Of a DNA stretch of 64,000 nt, positions 37,867-46,507 are shown piece by piece (positions within the stretch are counted from its first letter, which is position 1; every line of letters starts with the position of its first letter). Origin of the DNA: Actinomadura latina NBRC 106108 (GTDB lineage Bacteria > Actinomycetota > Actinomycetes > Streptosporangiales > Streptosporangiaceae); NCBI RefSeq assembly GCF_001552195.1, contig NZ_BCQS01000033.1:1-64000 (forward strand), given 5' to 3'. The notes below the pieces were generated by a model, which made no database searches, was not told the DNA's origin, and worked only from the letters and a program-made list of their open reading frames with translations. A program made the position numbers and the translations under genes.

Positions 37867-38667
37867 GTGACCGACTTCTCGGACGGGACCGCGGCCGGCC
37901 TGGACACCGGCTCCCCCAACGTCGCGCGGATGTACGACTACTGGCTCGGCGGCAAGGACAACTTCGCCGCCGACCGGGAGGCGGCCGAGCGCGTGGTGGA
38001 GATCTCCGAGGGGCGGGTCGTGCGCGGCGTCCGCCTCAACCGGGCGTTCCTCCGCGCCGCGGTGCGCGCCGCCGCCGCGGCCGGCGTCCGCCAGTTCCTC
38101 GATCTCGGGTCCGGGCTGCCGACGCAGGAGAACGTGCACGAGGCCGCGGCCGACGCCGCCCCGGACGCGCGGACCGTCTACGTCGACAACGACCCGGTCG
38201 TCTGCGCGCACGGCCGGGCGCTCCTCGCGGGCGCGGCGAACGCCGGGTTCGCCGAGGCCGACCTGCGCCGCCCGGACGACGTGCTCGGCCACCGCGCCGT
38301 CCGCGAGATGATCGACTTCTCCGCGCCGGTGGCGCTGCTGCTGGTGTCGGTGCTGCACTTCGTGGACGACGCCGACGACCCGCACGCGCTGGTCGCCCGC
38401 TACCGGGACGAGCTGGCGCCCGGCAGCCGGCTGATCCTGTCGCACCTGGCCACGGACGCCTTCCCGGAGCAGATGGCGCGGGCCGAGCAGGTCTACGCGG
38501 GGGCGAGCGCGCGGCTGGGCGCCCGCCCGAGCGCACAGATCCGCGGTTTCTTCGACGGGTTCGAGCTGCTGCCCCCGGGCCTGACCGGCCCCCGCGAGTG
38601 GCTGGACGACGGCGGCGCCGACGGCGAGCGCTTCGCCGGCCTCGTCGGCGCGGCCGAGCTGCGCTGA
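37867..38667 (+). CDS. SAM-dependent methyltransferase (DUF574 type)
   Basis: A 266-residue protein of the actinobacterial DUF574 methyltransferase family. The hallmark N-terminus LDTGSPNVARMYDYWLGGKDNFAADREAA is present, followed by the SAM-binding motif FLDLGSGLPTQENVHEAA, VYVDNDPVVCAHGRALL and LLVSVLHFVDD. Substrates of this large family are unknown; members are especially abundant in actinomycetes with secondary metabolism. The GTG at 37867 is the start that places the conserved segment close to the N-terminus; no strong ribosome site was seen. Confidence 0.85.
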   Translation: MTDFSDGTAAGLDTGSPNVARMYDYWLGGKDNFAADREAAERVVEISEGRVVRGVRLNRAFLRAAVRAAAAAGVRQFLDLGSGLPTQENVHEAAADAAPDARTVYVDNDPVVCAHGRALLAGAANAGFAEADLRRPDDVLGHRAVREMIDFSAPVALLLVSVLHFVDDADDPHALVARYRDELAPGSRLILSHLATDAFPEQMARAEQVYAGASARLGARPSAQIRGFFDGFELLPPGLTGPREWLDDGGADGERFAGLVGAAELR

Positions 38668-38674
38668 GCCCGCG

Positions 38675-39157
38675 CTACCGCGCCGGACGGCCGCCGCCGC
38701 GCCAGGCGCTCTGGTCGCGGGCGACCTGCTGGAAGGCGTCCTTGAAGGCGGTGTAGTGCTCGTCGCCGAGGGCCCGCCGGTGGCGGTCCTCGATGGCGGC
38801 GAGGATGGCGCGGGCCTTGGCGATCTCGTCGAGGCCGTGTTCGGTGGGGACGACCCGCTTGGCGCGGCGGTCGGCCGGGTCGGGTTCGCGGCGGACGTAG
38901 CCGAGCGCGGCCAGCTCGTCCACGATGGTGCCGACGATCTGCTTGTGCTGGCCGGAGCGGGCCGACAGCTCGGTCGCGCGCGCCCCGCCGGCGTCGAGGA
39001 AGGCCAGCACGGTGCCGTGCCGGGGCCGGACGTCCGGGTGGCCCTCCTCGGCCAGGCGATGGAACAGCTCCTCCTGCAGCGCCCGCGTCAGCCGGCCCGC
39101 CAGCATCCCGAGGTCGGGCTCGTGCCCCTCGCCGTCCCGCGCATTAGTCACGGACAT
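38675..39157 (-). CDS. MarR-family transcriptional regulator
   Basis: A 160-residue winged-helix regulator: RHGTVLAFLDAGGARATELSARSGQHKQIVGTIVDELAALGYVRREPDPADRRAKRVVPTE is the DNA-binding domain, with the wing DPADRRAKRV. The start codon lies within a TAGTCA/TGACTA inverted repeat, so autoregulation is likely. Two codons in, a GTG at 39151 lies 8 bases past TATAGT and could be the start of a leaderless message. It is convergent with the methyltransferase gene, with 7 bp between stops. Confidence 0.85.
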   Translation of the reverse strand: MSVTNARDGEGHEPDLGMLAGRLTRALQEELFHRLAEEGHPDVRPRHGTVLAFLDAGGARATELSARSGQHKQIVGTIVDELAALGYVRREPDPADRRAKRVVPTEHGLDEIAKARAILAAIEDRHRRALGDEHYTAFKDAFQQVARDQSAWRGGGRPAR

Positions 39158-39163
39158 TGACTA
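39145..39163. promoter_or_regulatory. MarR autoregulatory operator over the start codon
   Basis: TAGTCA (39145-39150) and TGACTA (39158-39163) form an inverted repeat with a 7-bp spacer that includes the marR ATG (39155-39157 on the minus strand). TATAGT read on the minus strand overlaps the outer arm and resembles a -10 box. Confidence 0.55.
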
Positions 39164-39183
39164 TACAGCGGCGCGCCGGCCCG

Positions 39184-40614
39184 TCAGGGATTGACCCGCA
39201 CCAGGTCGACCTCCATGAGGTCGGCGAGGGACTTCAGGTCGGCGGCCAGATGGCCGGTGCCGAGAGCCCAGTGGTGGGAGATGCCGGTGGCGCTCCAGGC
39301 GTCGGTCCACTCGCCCGGGTCGCAGCCGAAGTCGACGCAGGACGTGGTGTTGCCGATCCGCAGCAGCGGGCCGTCCACGGTCTCGCCCTCGGACGCGACG
39401 AACGCGAAGCGGCCGTCGCGGCGCTGGACGATCCCGAACGCGGTGACCGGGCCGTGCTCGACGTCGAACTCCACGGACACGCCGTAGCCGCGCTTGCCGT
39501 GGTAGACGCCGAGGCCGCGCAGCAGCGGGCGGCGGGCGCTGATCGCCAGGTGCGCGGGCCCGTCGTGGCCCATCTCGACGTGGCCGCGGCGGAAGTCCAG
39601 GGCCTGCAGCTCGGTGAAGGAGCCGCCCGCGCCGAGCCGGTCGGCGATCAGCATGGCGAGGGACGTGCGCAGCTCGTACTCGCCGGCCGCCGGGACGCCC
39701 CGCGCGGTGAGCAGCGAGGCGCCGAGGATCATGCCGGCGCCGAGGCGCTCGTGGATCTCGCCGTCCAGGCCCCGGTGGTAGTAGGCGAGGCTGTCGAGCC
39801 GGAAGTCCTCGGTGAGGCGGTCGAGACCGGCGGCGACGCGGGCCGCCCAGGTCAGGTCGTCGTCGTCGACGGAGTCGTCCAGCTCGAAGATCTTCTCCGC
39901 CTCGGCCTTCTTCGCGGCCGTCTCGGCGTCCGTGACCTTCTCCACCCGGACGCGCAGGTCGTCGAACTCCAGCACCTCGACGTGCCCGCCGAAGTTGGCG
40001 CTGACGAGGGTCAGGTCGGTGGAGACGTCCAGCATGCCGGGGTAGAGGTGGCCCATGAGGCCGTGCCGGCCGCGGCGCAGGACCGCGCGGACCCCGGCGG
40101 CGCGGACCCAGCGGCCGATCTTCGCCCAGGCCCGCTCGTCCTCCAGGTGGCCGGAGACGGAGCGGAACGGGACGCCGCAGCGCTCGAACGCGTTCGCCAT
40201 CTCCGGCAGCGGGCAGGCTCCGCAGTAGGCGAGCCACTGCCCGGTGTCGAAGGCGGCGTGGTCCATCGACTCGGTCGGCTGCAGGTTGATCAGCAGGACG
40301 GGTGCGTCCGCCCGCTGCGCGACCGGGACCAGCATCGACGCGGTCATGTAGGTGGTGAGGAAGCCGACGATGATGTCGCAGCCGGCGGCGCGCAGCTTCT
40401 CGGCCGCCGCCGCGCCCTCCTGCGCGTCGGAGATGAAGCCCGCGTCGACGACCTCGGCGCCGAGCCCGCGCATCCGCTCGGAGACGCGCTCGGCGGACCG
40501 CTTCAGCTGCGGGAGCAGGTCGGGGAACTGCGGCCAGTACGCGCCGAGGCCCCCGGCGACGAGACCGACCTTCACGGGCGTGCTGTGTTCTGCGAACTTC
40601 TCGGTCTGGTCCAT
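39184..40614 (-). CDS. L-arabinose/L-fucose isomerase-family protein
   Basis: A 476-residue sugar isomerase-fold protein. The N-terminal half (KVGLVAGGLGAYWPQFPDLLPQL, then DIIVGFLTTYMTASMLVP and APVLLINLQPTESMDHAAFDTGQWLAYCGACPLPEMANAF) and the metal-site region LAYYHRGLDGEIHERLGAGMILGASLL belong to the AraA/FucI superfamily. It is the last gene of the rhamnose operon, 142 bp after the aldolase/dehydrogenase. Rhamnose isomerisation is already assigned to RhaI, so this may act on another deoxy- or pento-sugar, or be a second isomerase. GAAAGGG precedes the ATG. Confidence 0.75.
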   Translation of the reverse strand: MDQTEKFAEHSTPVKVGLVAGGLGAYWPQFPDLLPQLKRSAERVSERMRGLGAEVVDAGFISDAQEGAAAAEKLRAAGCDIIVGFLTTYMTASMLVPVAQRADAPVLLINLQPTESMDHAAFDTGQWLAYCGACPLPEMANAFERCGVPFRSVSGHLEDERAWAKIGRWVRAAGVRAVLRRGRHGLMGHLYPGMLDVSTDLTLVSANFGGHVEVLEFDDLRVRVEKVTDAETAAKKAEAEKIFELDDSVDDDDLTWAARVAAGLDRLTEDFRLDSLAYYHRGLDGEIHERLGAGMILGASLLTARGVPAAGEYELRTSLAMLIADRLGAGGSFTELQALDFRRGHVEMGHDGPAHLAISARRPLLRGLGVYHGKRGYGVSVEFDVEHGPVTAFGIVQRRDGRFAFVASEGETVDGPLLRIGNTTSCVDFGCDPGEWTDAWSATGISHHWALGTGHLAADLKSLADLMEVDLVRVNP

Positions 40615-40683
40615 CGTTGTCCCTTTCGGGTTCCTTTTGGTCGAGCGGGCCCTGTGGGACGGCCGGCGGTCCGGGTGGGGACG

Positions 40684-40714
40684 GTGCGGCGGGCGTGTGT
40701 GAGCGCCGCCGCAC
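40684..40714 (-). other. Inter-gene hairpin in the rhamnose operon
   Basis: GTGCGGCG (40684-40691) pairs with CGCCGCAC (40707-40714), within the 142-bp gap between the aldolase/dehydrogenase stop and the isomerase-family start. It could be an attenuating or RNA-processing hairpin that lowers expression of the last gene. Confidence 0.4.
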
Positions 40715-40756
40715 GGTCCGGGCGGCCGGCCGTCCTCTGTCCGGGGATGCCCCCCG

Positions 40757-42808
40757 TCAGCGCAGGAACGCGGCGGCGACGCCCGCGTCGACGGGGATGT
40801 GCAGTCCGGTGGTGCGGGTCAGGTCCCCGCCGGTGAGAGCGAAGACGGCGGCGGCGACGTGCTCGGGCAGGACCTCGCGTTTGAGGAGCGTCCGCTGGGC
40901 GTAGAACTCGCCGAGCTTCTCCTCCTCCACGCCGTAGACGGCGGCGCGCTCGGCCCCCCAGCCGCCCGCGAAGATCCCAGAGCCGCGCACGACCCCGTCG
41001 GGGTTGACGCCGTTGACGCGGATGCCGTGCCCGCCCAGTTCGGCGGCCAGCAGCCGCACCTGGTGCGCCTGGTCGGCCTTGGTCGCGCCGTAGGCGATGT
41101 TGTTCGGCCCGGCGAACACCCCGTTCTTGGACGCGATGTAGACGATGTCGCCGCCCATCCCCTGCTCGACCATCACGCGGGCGGTCTCGCGGGACACCAG
41201 GAACGAGCCGCGCGCCATGACGTCGTGCTGCAGGTCCCAGTCGGCGGCGGTCGTCTCCAGCAGCGGCTTGGAGATCGACAGGCCGGCGTTGTTGACGACG
41301 AGGTCGACGCCGCCGAACGCCAGGACCGCGTCCCGGACGGCGTTGGCGATCTCGTCCTCGGAGGTGACGTCGGCGGCGGCCGCGACGGCGGCGTCCGAGG
41401 GGCGCAGGGCGTCCGCGCCGATCTCCGCCGCGACCTTCCCGGCGGCGGCCGCGTCCCGGTCGGCGACGACGACGCAGGCGCCCTCGGCGGCGAGCCGGCG
41501 CGCGGTGGCGGCGCCGATGCCCGAGCCGCCGCCGGTGACCAGCGCGACCCGCGCGGCGAGCGGCTTCGGCGCCGGCCTGCGGCGGAGCTTGGCCTCCTCC
41601 AGCTCCCAGTACTCGATGCGGAACTTCTCCGCCTCGTCGATCGGCGCGTACGACGACAGCGCCTCCGCGCCGCGCATCACGTTGATCGCGTTGACGTAGA
41701 ACTCGCCCGCGACGCGGGCGGTCTGCTTGTCGGCGCCGAAGGAGAACATGCCGACGCCGGGGACCAGCACGATCGCCGGGTCCGCGCCGCGCATCGGCGG
41801 CGAGCCGGCGGTGGCGTGCCGGTCGTAGTAGGCCGCGTACTCCTCGCGGTAGGCGGCGTGCAGCTCCGTCAGCCGGGCCTTGACGTCATCGAGCGGTGCG
41901 TCCGGCGGCAGGTCCAGGACCATCGGCGCGACCTTGGTGCGCAGGAAGTGGTCCGGGCAGGACGTGCCGAGCGCGGCGAGCCGCGGGTGCTCGGCGCGGG
42001 AGACGAAGTCGAGGACGGTCTCGCCGCCGGTGTAGTGCCCGACCTGCGGCCGGTCCGTGGACGCCAGCCCCCGGAGCAGCGGGAACAGCGCCGCCGCGCG
42101 GGCGCGCCGCGCGTCCCCGGGCAGCGCCGGATGGATCACCTCGCCGAACGGGTCGGGTCTGCCGTGCGCGGCGATGTACTGCTCGGCGGTGCGGATGATG
42201 TCGAGCGAGTTGGCCGCGCACTCCTCGCTCGTGCCGCCCCACGCGGTGATGCCGTGCCCGCCGAGGATCACCCCGATCGCCCGCGGGTTCGCCTTCTTGA
42301 TCGCGGCGATGTCGAGGCCGAGCTGGAAGCCGGGCCGCCGCCACGGCACCCACGCGACCCGGTCGCCGAAGATCCGCCGCGTCAGCTCCGCCCCGTCGGC
42401 GGCCGTCGCGATCGCGATGCCGGAGTCGGGATGCAGGTGGTCGACGTGCGCGGCCTCCACGAGACCGTGCATGGCGGTGTCGATGGACGGCGCCGCGCCG
42501 CCCCTGCCGTGCAGGCAGTAGTCGAACGCGGCGACCATCTCGTCCTCGCGCTCGACGCCCGGATAGACGTCCGCGAGGGCGCGCATCCGGTCCAGCCGCA
42601 GGACGGCCAGGCCCTTCTCGGTGAGGGTGCCGAGGTCGCCACCGGAGCCCTTCACCCACATCAGCTCGACGTCGCGGGCCGTGACGGGGTCGGTGACGGT
42701 GCCCTTCGCGGACGCGTTGCCGCCCGCGTAGTTGGTGTTGCGCGGGTCCGAGCCGAGGGTGTTGGCGCGTTCCAGCAGCCGCTCCACCTCGGGCGGGGCA
42801 GAAGTCAT
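40757..42808 (-). CDS. rhaD: Bifunctional rhamnulose-1-phosphate aldolase / lactaldehyde dehydrogenase
   Basis: A 683-residue two-domain enzyme. The N-terminal class II aldolase (about 1-420) has YAGGNASAKGT, the metal region HVDHLHPDSGIAIA and VILGGHGITAWG; it splits rhamnulose-1-phosphate to DHAP and L-lactaldehyde. The C-terminal short-chain dehydrogenase (about 425-683) has VALVTGGGSGIGAATARRLA, VVNNAGLS and YGATKADQAHQ, where the normal catalytic Tyr-x-x-x-Lys is present; it oxidises lactaldehyde to lactate with NAD. The ATG at 42808 follows AAGGAG. This is the RhaEW-type fusion known in actinobacteria and Bacillus. Its start lies 21 bp after rhaI. Confidence 0.92.
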   Translation of the reverse strand: MTSAPPEVERLLERANTLGSDPRNTNYAGGNASAKGTVTDPVTARDVELMWVKGSGGDLGTLTEKGLAVLRLDRMRALADVYPGVEREDEMVAAFDYCLHGRGGAAPSIDTAMHGLVEAAHVDHLHPDSGIAIATAADGAELTRRIFGDRVAWVPWRRPGFQLGLDIAAIKKANPRAIGVILGGHGITAWGGTSEECAANSLDIIRTAEQYIAAHGRPDPFGEVIHPALPGDARRARAAALFPLLRGLASTDRPQVGHYTGGETVLDFVSRAEHPRLAALGTSCPDHFLRTKVAPMVLDLPPDAPLDDVKARLTELHAAYREEYAAYYDRHATAGSPPMRGADPAIVLVPGVGMFSFGADKQTARVAGEFYVNAINVMRGAEALSSYAPIDEAEKFRIEYWELEEAKLRRRPAPKPLAARVALVTGGGSGIGAATARRLAAEGACVVVADRDAAAAGKVAAEIGADALRPSDAAVAAAADVTSEDEIANAVRDAVLAFGGVDLVVNNAGLSISKPLLETTAADWDLQHDVMARGSFLVSRETARVMVEQGMGGDIVYIASKNGVFAGPNNIAYGATKADQAHQVRLLAAELGGHGIRVNGVNPDGVVRGSGIFAGGWGAERAAVYGVEEEKLGEFYAQRTLLKREVLPEHVAAAVFALTGGDLTRTTGLHIPVDAGVAAAFLR

Positions 42809-42829
42809 CGGTTTCGTCTCCTTCACGTG

Positions 42830-44044
42830 TCAGGCGCCCCAGCCGGCGGCCTGGCCGTCCCTGCGCTCCTCGGCGATCCGCTCGTAGTAGCCGGACGCCT
42901 TGTAGGCCGCGACCGGGTCCGGGTGCAGGCCCATCTCCTCGCGCAGCTCGGCGAGCAGCGGCCGGACGTCGGTGTTGTAGGCGTCCATGAAGACCGCGTT
43001 CGCTTCGAGGACGTCACCCGACCGCTGCGCGGCCCGCAGCGCGTCCGCGTCCACGAGCAGCGCCTTCGCGGTGGCCTCCTGCACGTTCATCACCGAGCGG
43101 ATCTGGCCCTGGATCTTCGGCTCGATGTTGTGGCACTGGTCGAGCATGAACGCCACGCCCGTCTCCCCGCGCTCCTGCCGGGGGGTGTGGGGGGTCGCCC
43201 CCCCACCGGTGTACGCGTCGTAGCCGCCCCCGCGCACCACTTCGTACATGATCCGGAACAGCTGGAACGGGTCGGCGGAGCCCACCATCAGGTCGTCGTC
43301 GGCGTAGAAGCGGGAGTTGAAGTCGAACCCGCCGAGCTTCCCCTCGCGCAGCAGGAACGCCACGATGAACTCGATGTTGGTGCCGGGCGCGTGGTGCCCG
43401 GTGTCCACCACGACCTGCGCCTTCGGGCCGAGCTTGACGCAGTGCGCGTAGGAGGCGCCCCAGTCCGGCACGTCGGTCATGTAGAACGCGGGCTCGAACA
43501 GCTTGTACTCCAGCAGGAACCGCTGGTCGTCGCCGAGCCGCTCGTAGACGGCGGCGAGGGCCTCGGCCATCCGGTCCTGGCGGGTGCGGATGTCGTCCTG
43601 CCCCGGGTAGTTCGTCCCGTCGGAGAACCACAGCTTCAGGTCGCGGGACCCCGTGAGGTCCATGATGTCGACCGCTTCGAGCAGATGGTCGAGGGCCTTG
43701 CGGCGGACGGCGGGGTCGGGGTTGGTGACGCTGCCGAGCATGTAGTCGTCGTCCTGGAACACGTTGGTGTTCACCGCGCCGATCCGCACGCCCCGCTCCT
43801 TGGCGTGCGCGGCCAGCGCGGCGTAGTCGTCCACCTTGTCCCAGGGGATGTGGACCGCCACGCTGGGCGCGACGCCGGTGAAGCGGTGCACCTGCGCGGC
43901 GTCGTCGATCTTCTCCTGCGGGGTGCGCGGCACGCCCCGCTGGGCGAAGACCTTGAACCGGGTCCCCGAGTTCCCGTACGCCCACGAGGGAGTCTCGATC
44001 TGCTGGCGGCGGAGGGCGTCCTTCACCGCGCTGGTGTCGTTCAC
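42830..44044 (-). CDS. rhaI: L-rhamnose isomerase
   Basis: A 404-residue TIM-barrel isomerase converting L-rhamnose to L-rhamnulose with a divalent metal. Motifs: SGTRFKVFAQRGVPRTPQEK, KLWFSDGTNYPGQDDIRTRQ, VVVDTGHHAPGTNIEFIV, GGFDFNSRFYADDDLMVGS and VAFMLDQCHNIEPKIQGQIRSVMNVQEA. Between GGGYDA and VAFML the chain has about 17 extra residues (TGGGATPHTPRQERGET) encoded by a palindromic element found twice more in this island; I recall no such insertion in homologues. The frame is kept, so activity may survive. GAGAGGT-type site upstream; the gene is followed by the aldolase/dehydrogenase. Confidence 0.93.
   Translation of the reverse strand: MNDTSAVKDALRRQQIETPSWAYGNSGTRFKVFAQRGVPRTPQEKIDDAAQVHRFTGVAPSVAVHIPWDKVDDYAALAAHAKERGVRIGAVNTNVFQDDDYMLGSVTNPDPAVRRKALDHLLEAVDIMDLTGSRDLKLWFSDGTNYPGQDDIRTRQDRMAEALAAVYERLGDDQRFLLEYKLFEPAFYMTDVPDWGASYAHCVKLGPKAQVVVDTGHHAPGTNIEFIVAFLLREGKLGGFDFNSRFYADDDLMVGSADPFQLFRIMYEVVRGGGYDAYTGGGATPHTPRQERGETGVAFMLDQCHNIEPKIQGQIRSVMNVQEATAKALLVDADALRAAQRSGDVLEANAVFMDAYNTDVRPLLAELREEMGLHPDPVAAYKASGYYERIAEERRDGQAAGWGA
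43178..43209. repeat. Palindromic GC element inside rhaI
   Basis: A 32-bp element with core TGTGGGGGGTCGCCCCCCCA flanked by CCGGGGGG and CCGG. The core matches the element at 50479-50518. It lies within the rhaI coding region and accounts for part of the extra loop in that protein. Confidence 0.8.
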
Positions 44045-44054
44045 GGGTTACCTC

Positions 44055-44372
<318 letters not shown>

Positions 44373-44376
44373 GCGG

Positions 44377-45462
44377 TCAGAAGTGGTACTCGTCGATGTT
44401 CTTGCCGTCGAAGACCGTGGGCGGGCCGAGGATGACCTCGCCGTTGGCGCCGATCGTGCGCTCGCCGAGCTTGCCGGCCTTGAACTTCTCGCCCTCCGCG
44501 CCGGTGATCTGGCCGGACGACAGCGCCGCCGCCGCGTAGGCCGCGAGGTAGCCGAGGTTCTTGGGGTCCCACAGCTCGAACTCCTCGACCGTGCCGTCCT
44601 TCACGAACTTGCGCATCTGGTCCGGGGTGCCGAGGCCGGTCAGCGCGACCTTCCCCTTGTACTTGGAACCGGAGATGTAGCGCGCCGCGGCGGCGATGCC
44701 GACCGTGGTCGGCGAGATGATGCCCTTGAGGTTCGGGTACGCCTGCAGCAGGCCCTGCGTCTGCTGGAACGACTTCTGGTCGTCGTCGTCGCCGTAGGCG
44801 ATCTTGACGAGCTTCATCCCGGCGTACTCGGGCTTCTTCAGCTCGTCCTGCATGAACTTGATCCAGGTGTTCTGGTTCGTGGCGTTCGCCGTCGCCGACA
44901 GGATCGCGATCTCGCCCTTGTGGCCGAGCTGCTCGGCGAGGAGCTTGACCTCGCTGCGGCCGATCTCCTCGGAGCTGGCCTGGTTGATGAACACGTCCCG
45001 GCAGTCGGGGTTGGTGTCGGAGTCGTAGGCGACGATCTTGATGTTCTTGGACATCGCCTGCTTGAGCGGGCCGCACACCGCGTTCTCGTCGTTGGCGGCG
45101 ATCAGGATCGCGTCGTGCCGCTGCTGGATGAGCGTGTTGATGTAGGAGACCTGGGAGGACGCCGACGCGTCGGACGGGCCGACCTCCTTGGCCTCCGCGC
45201 CGAACCCCTTGGCCGCCTCGATCCCGGCGTTGTCGACGATCGTCTCGTAGGGGTTGTTGACCTGCTTCGGCAGGAACGCCAGCTTCAGGCCCTTCTTCAG
45301 CGGCGCGTTCGGGTTCGCCGTGGCATTGCCGCCGGCCGCCTTGGCGTCCCCGGAGTCGGAGTCGTTCTTGGTGGTGCCGCCGCAGGCGGCCATGCTGAGG
45401 GCCAGGACGCTCGCCGTGGCGACGGCCGCCAGCCGGCGCGGGGCGCGCAGACGAATGGTCAT
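44377..45462 (-). CDS. rhaS: Rhamnose ABC transporter substrate-binding lipoprotein
   Basis: A 361-residue periplasmic-binding-protein-family 4 lipoprotein. The lipobox is LSMAACGG, with the acylated Cys near residue 28; then LKLAFLPKQVNNPYETIVDNAGIEAAKGFGAEAKEVGPSDASA, VSYINTLIQQRHDAILIAANDE and ALTGLGTPDQMRKFVKDG match RhaS-type proteins. It binds rhamnose outside the membrane for the two permeases. The ATG at 45462 is preferred over the adjacent GTG at 45465; GAAAGG lies about 9 bp upstream. Confidence 0.9.
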   Translation of the reverse strand: MTIRLRAPRRLAAVATASVLALSMAACGGTTKNDSDSGDAKAAGGNATANPNAPLKKGLKLAFLPKQVNNPYETIVDNAGIEAAKGFGAEAKEVGPSDASASSQVSYINTLIQQRHDAILIAANDENAVCGPLKQAMSKNIKIVAYDSDTNPDCRDVFINQASSEEIGRSEVKLLAEQLGHKGEIAILSATANATNQNTWIKFMQDELKKPEYAGMKLVKIAYGDDDDQKSFQQTQGLLQAYPNLKGIISPTTVGIAAAARYISGSKYKGKVALTGLGTPDQMRKFVKDGTVEEFELWDPKNLGYLAAYAAAALSSGQITGAEGEKFKAGKLGERTIGANGEVILGPPTVFDGKNIDEYHF

Positions 45463-45511
45463 CACGATTGCCTTTCGGGGGTGGGATGGGGACGCGGCGG
45501 GGGGACGTGTG

Positions 45512-46507
45512 TCAGGGGGCGGTGGGGACCGCGGGTCTCGCGCCCCGCCGTCTGCCCCGTGTCTCGCGGACCACGGCGATCAGCCGCGGCGTGAGGACGC
45601 TGACGATGAGCAGCAGCCCGGTGACGATCGACTGGACCTCGGTGGAGACGTCGTTGAGCATCAGCAGGTTGCGGAGCAGGCCGATGAGCAGCACGGCCGC
45701 GATGACGCCGCCGAGGGTGCCCTTGCCGCCGTCGAAGTCGATGCCGCCGAGCAGCACCCCCGCGATGACGGTGAGCTCCAGGCCGAGCCCGTTGTCGGCG
45801 CGGGCGCTGCCGTAGCGGAGCGTGTAGACGATGCCGGCGAACCCGGCGACGAGGCCGGAGACCGTGAAAAGGATCAGCTTGATGCGCTTGACCCGGATGC
45901 CGGCGAAGTAGGCGGCGTCCTCCTGCGCGCCGATCGCGAACAGGGACCGCCCGATGCCGGTGGCGTGCAGGACGATGCCGGTGGCGATCGCGAGCACGAC
46001 GCACAGCGCGATCGGGTACGGGATCGGCGTGCCGGGGATGGACGAGGTGGCGAGGCCGGTGTAGGCGGACGGGAACTCGGAGATGGCCCCGGTGCCGAGC
46101 GTGACGTACGCCAGCCCCCGGTAGAGGGTCATCGTGCCGATCGTCACGGCGAGGGACGGCAGCCCGAGCCTGGTCACGAGCAGCCCGTTGACCAGGCCGC
46201 AGGCGACCCCGACGACGAGCACGATCGGGATGATCGTCTCGATGGCCATGCCGCCGTCCCACATCTTGCCGGTCAGCGCGCTGCACAGGCCGAGGATCGA
46301 GGCGACCGACAGGTCGACCTGGCCGCACACGACGAGCAGCGTCATCGGCAGCGCGATCAGCGCGATCTCCGACAGATCGTCGAGCGCGAACGACAGGTTG
46401 TCGTTGTTCGCGAAGTCGGGCGAGAACCCCGCGCCGCCCGCGAACACCACGATCAGCAGGAAGGTGACGGCGGTCTCCCACCGCACGAGCCCTCCGAGGC
46501 GGCTCAT
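45512..46507 (-). CDS. rhaQ: Rhamnose ABC transporter permease
   Basis: A 331-residue integral membrane protein of the BPD_transp_2 (RbsC/RhaP/RhaQ) family, with about eight to ten TM segments. The cytoplasmic coupling stretch VNGLLVTRLGLPSLAVTIGTMTLYRGLAYV and the second family block IAGVLLGGIDFDGGKGTLGGVIAAVLL are present. The ATG overlaps the preceding permease stop by 4 bp (ATGA), with AAGGAGGG upstream. The order ATPase, permease, permease, binding protein matches rhaTPQS operons. Confidence 0.9.
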   Translation of the reverse strand: MSRLGGLVRWETAVTFLLIVVFAGGAGFSPDFANNDNLSFALDDLSEIALIALPMTLLVVCGQVDLSVASILGLCSALTGKMWDGGMAIETIIPIVLVVGVACGLVNGLLVTRLGLPSLAVTIGTMTLYRGLAYVTLGTGAISEFPSAYTGLATSSIPGTPIPYPIALCVVLAIATGIVLHATGIGRSLFAIGAQEDAAYFAGIRVKRIKLILFTVSGLVAGFAGIVYTLRYGSARADNGLGLELTVIAGVLLGGIDFDGGKGTLGGVIAAVLLIGLLRNLLMLNDVSTEVQSIVTGLLLIVSVLTPRLIAVVRETRGRRRGARPAVPTAP

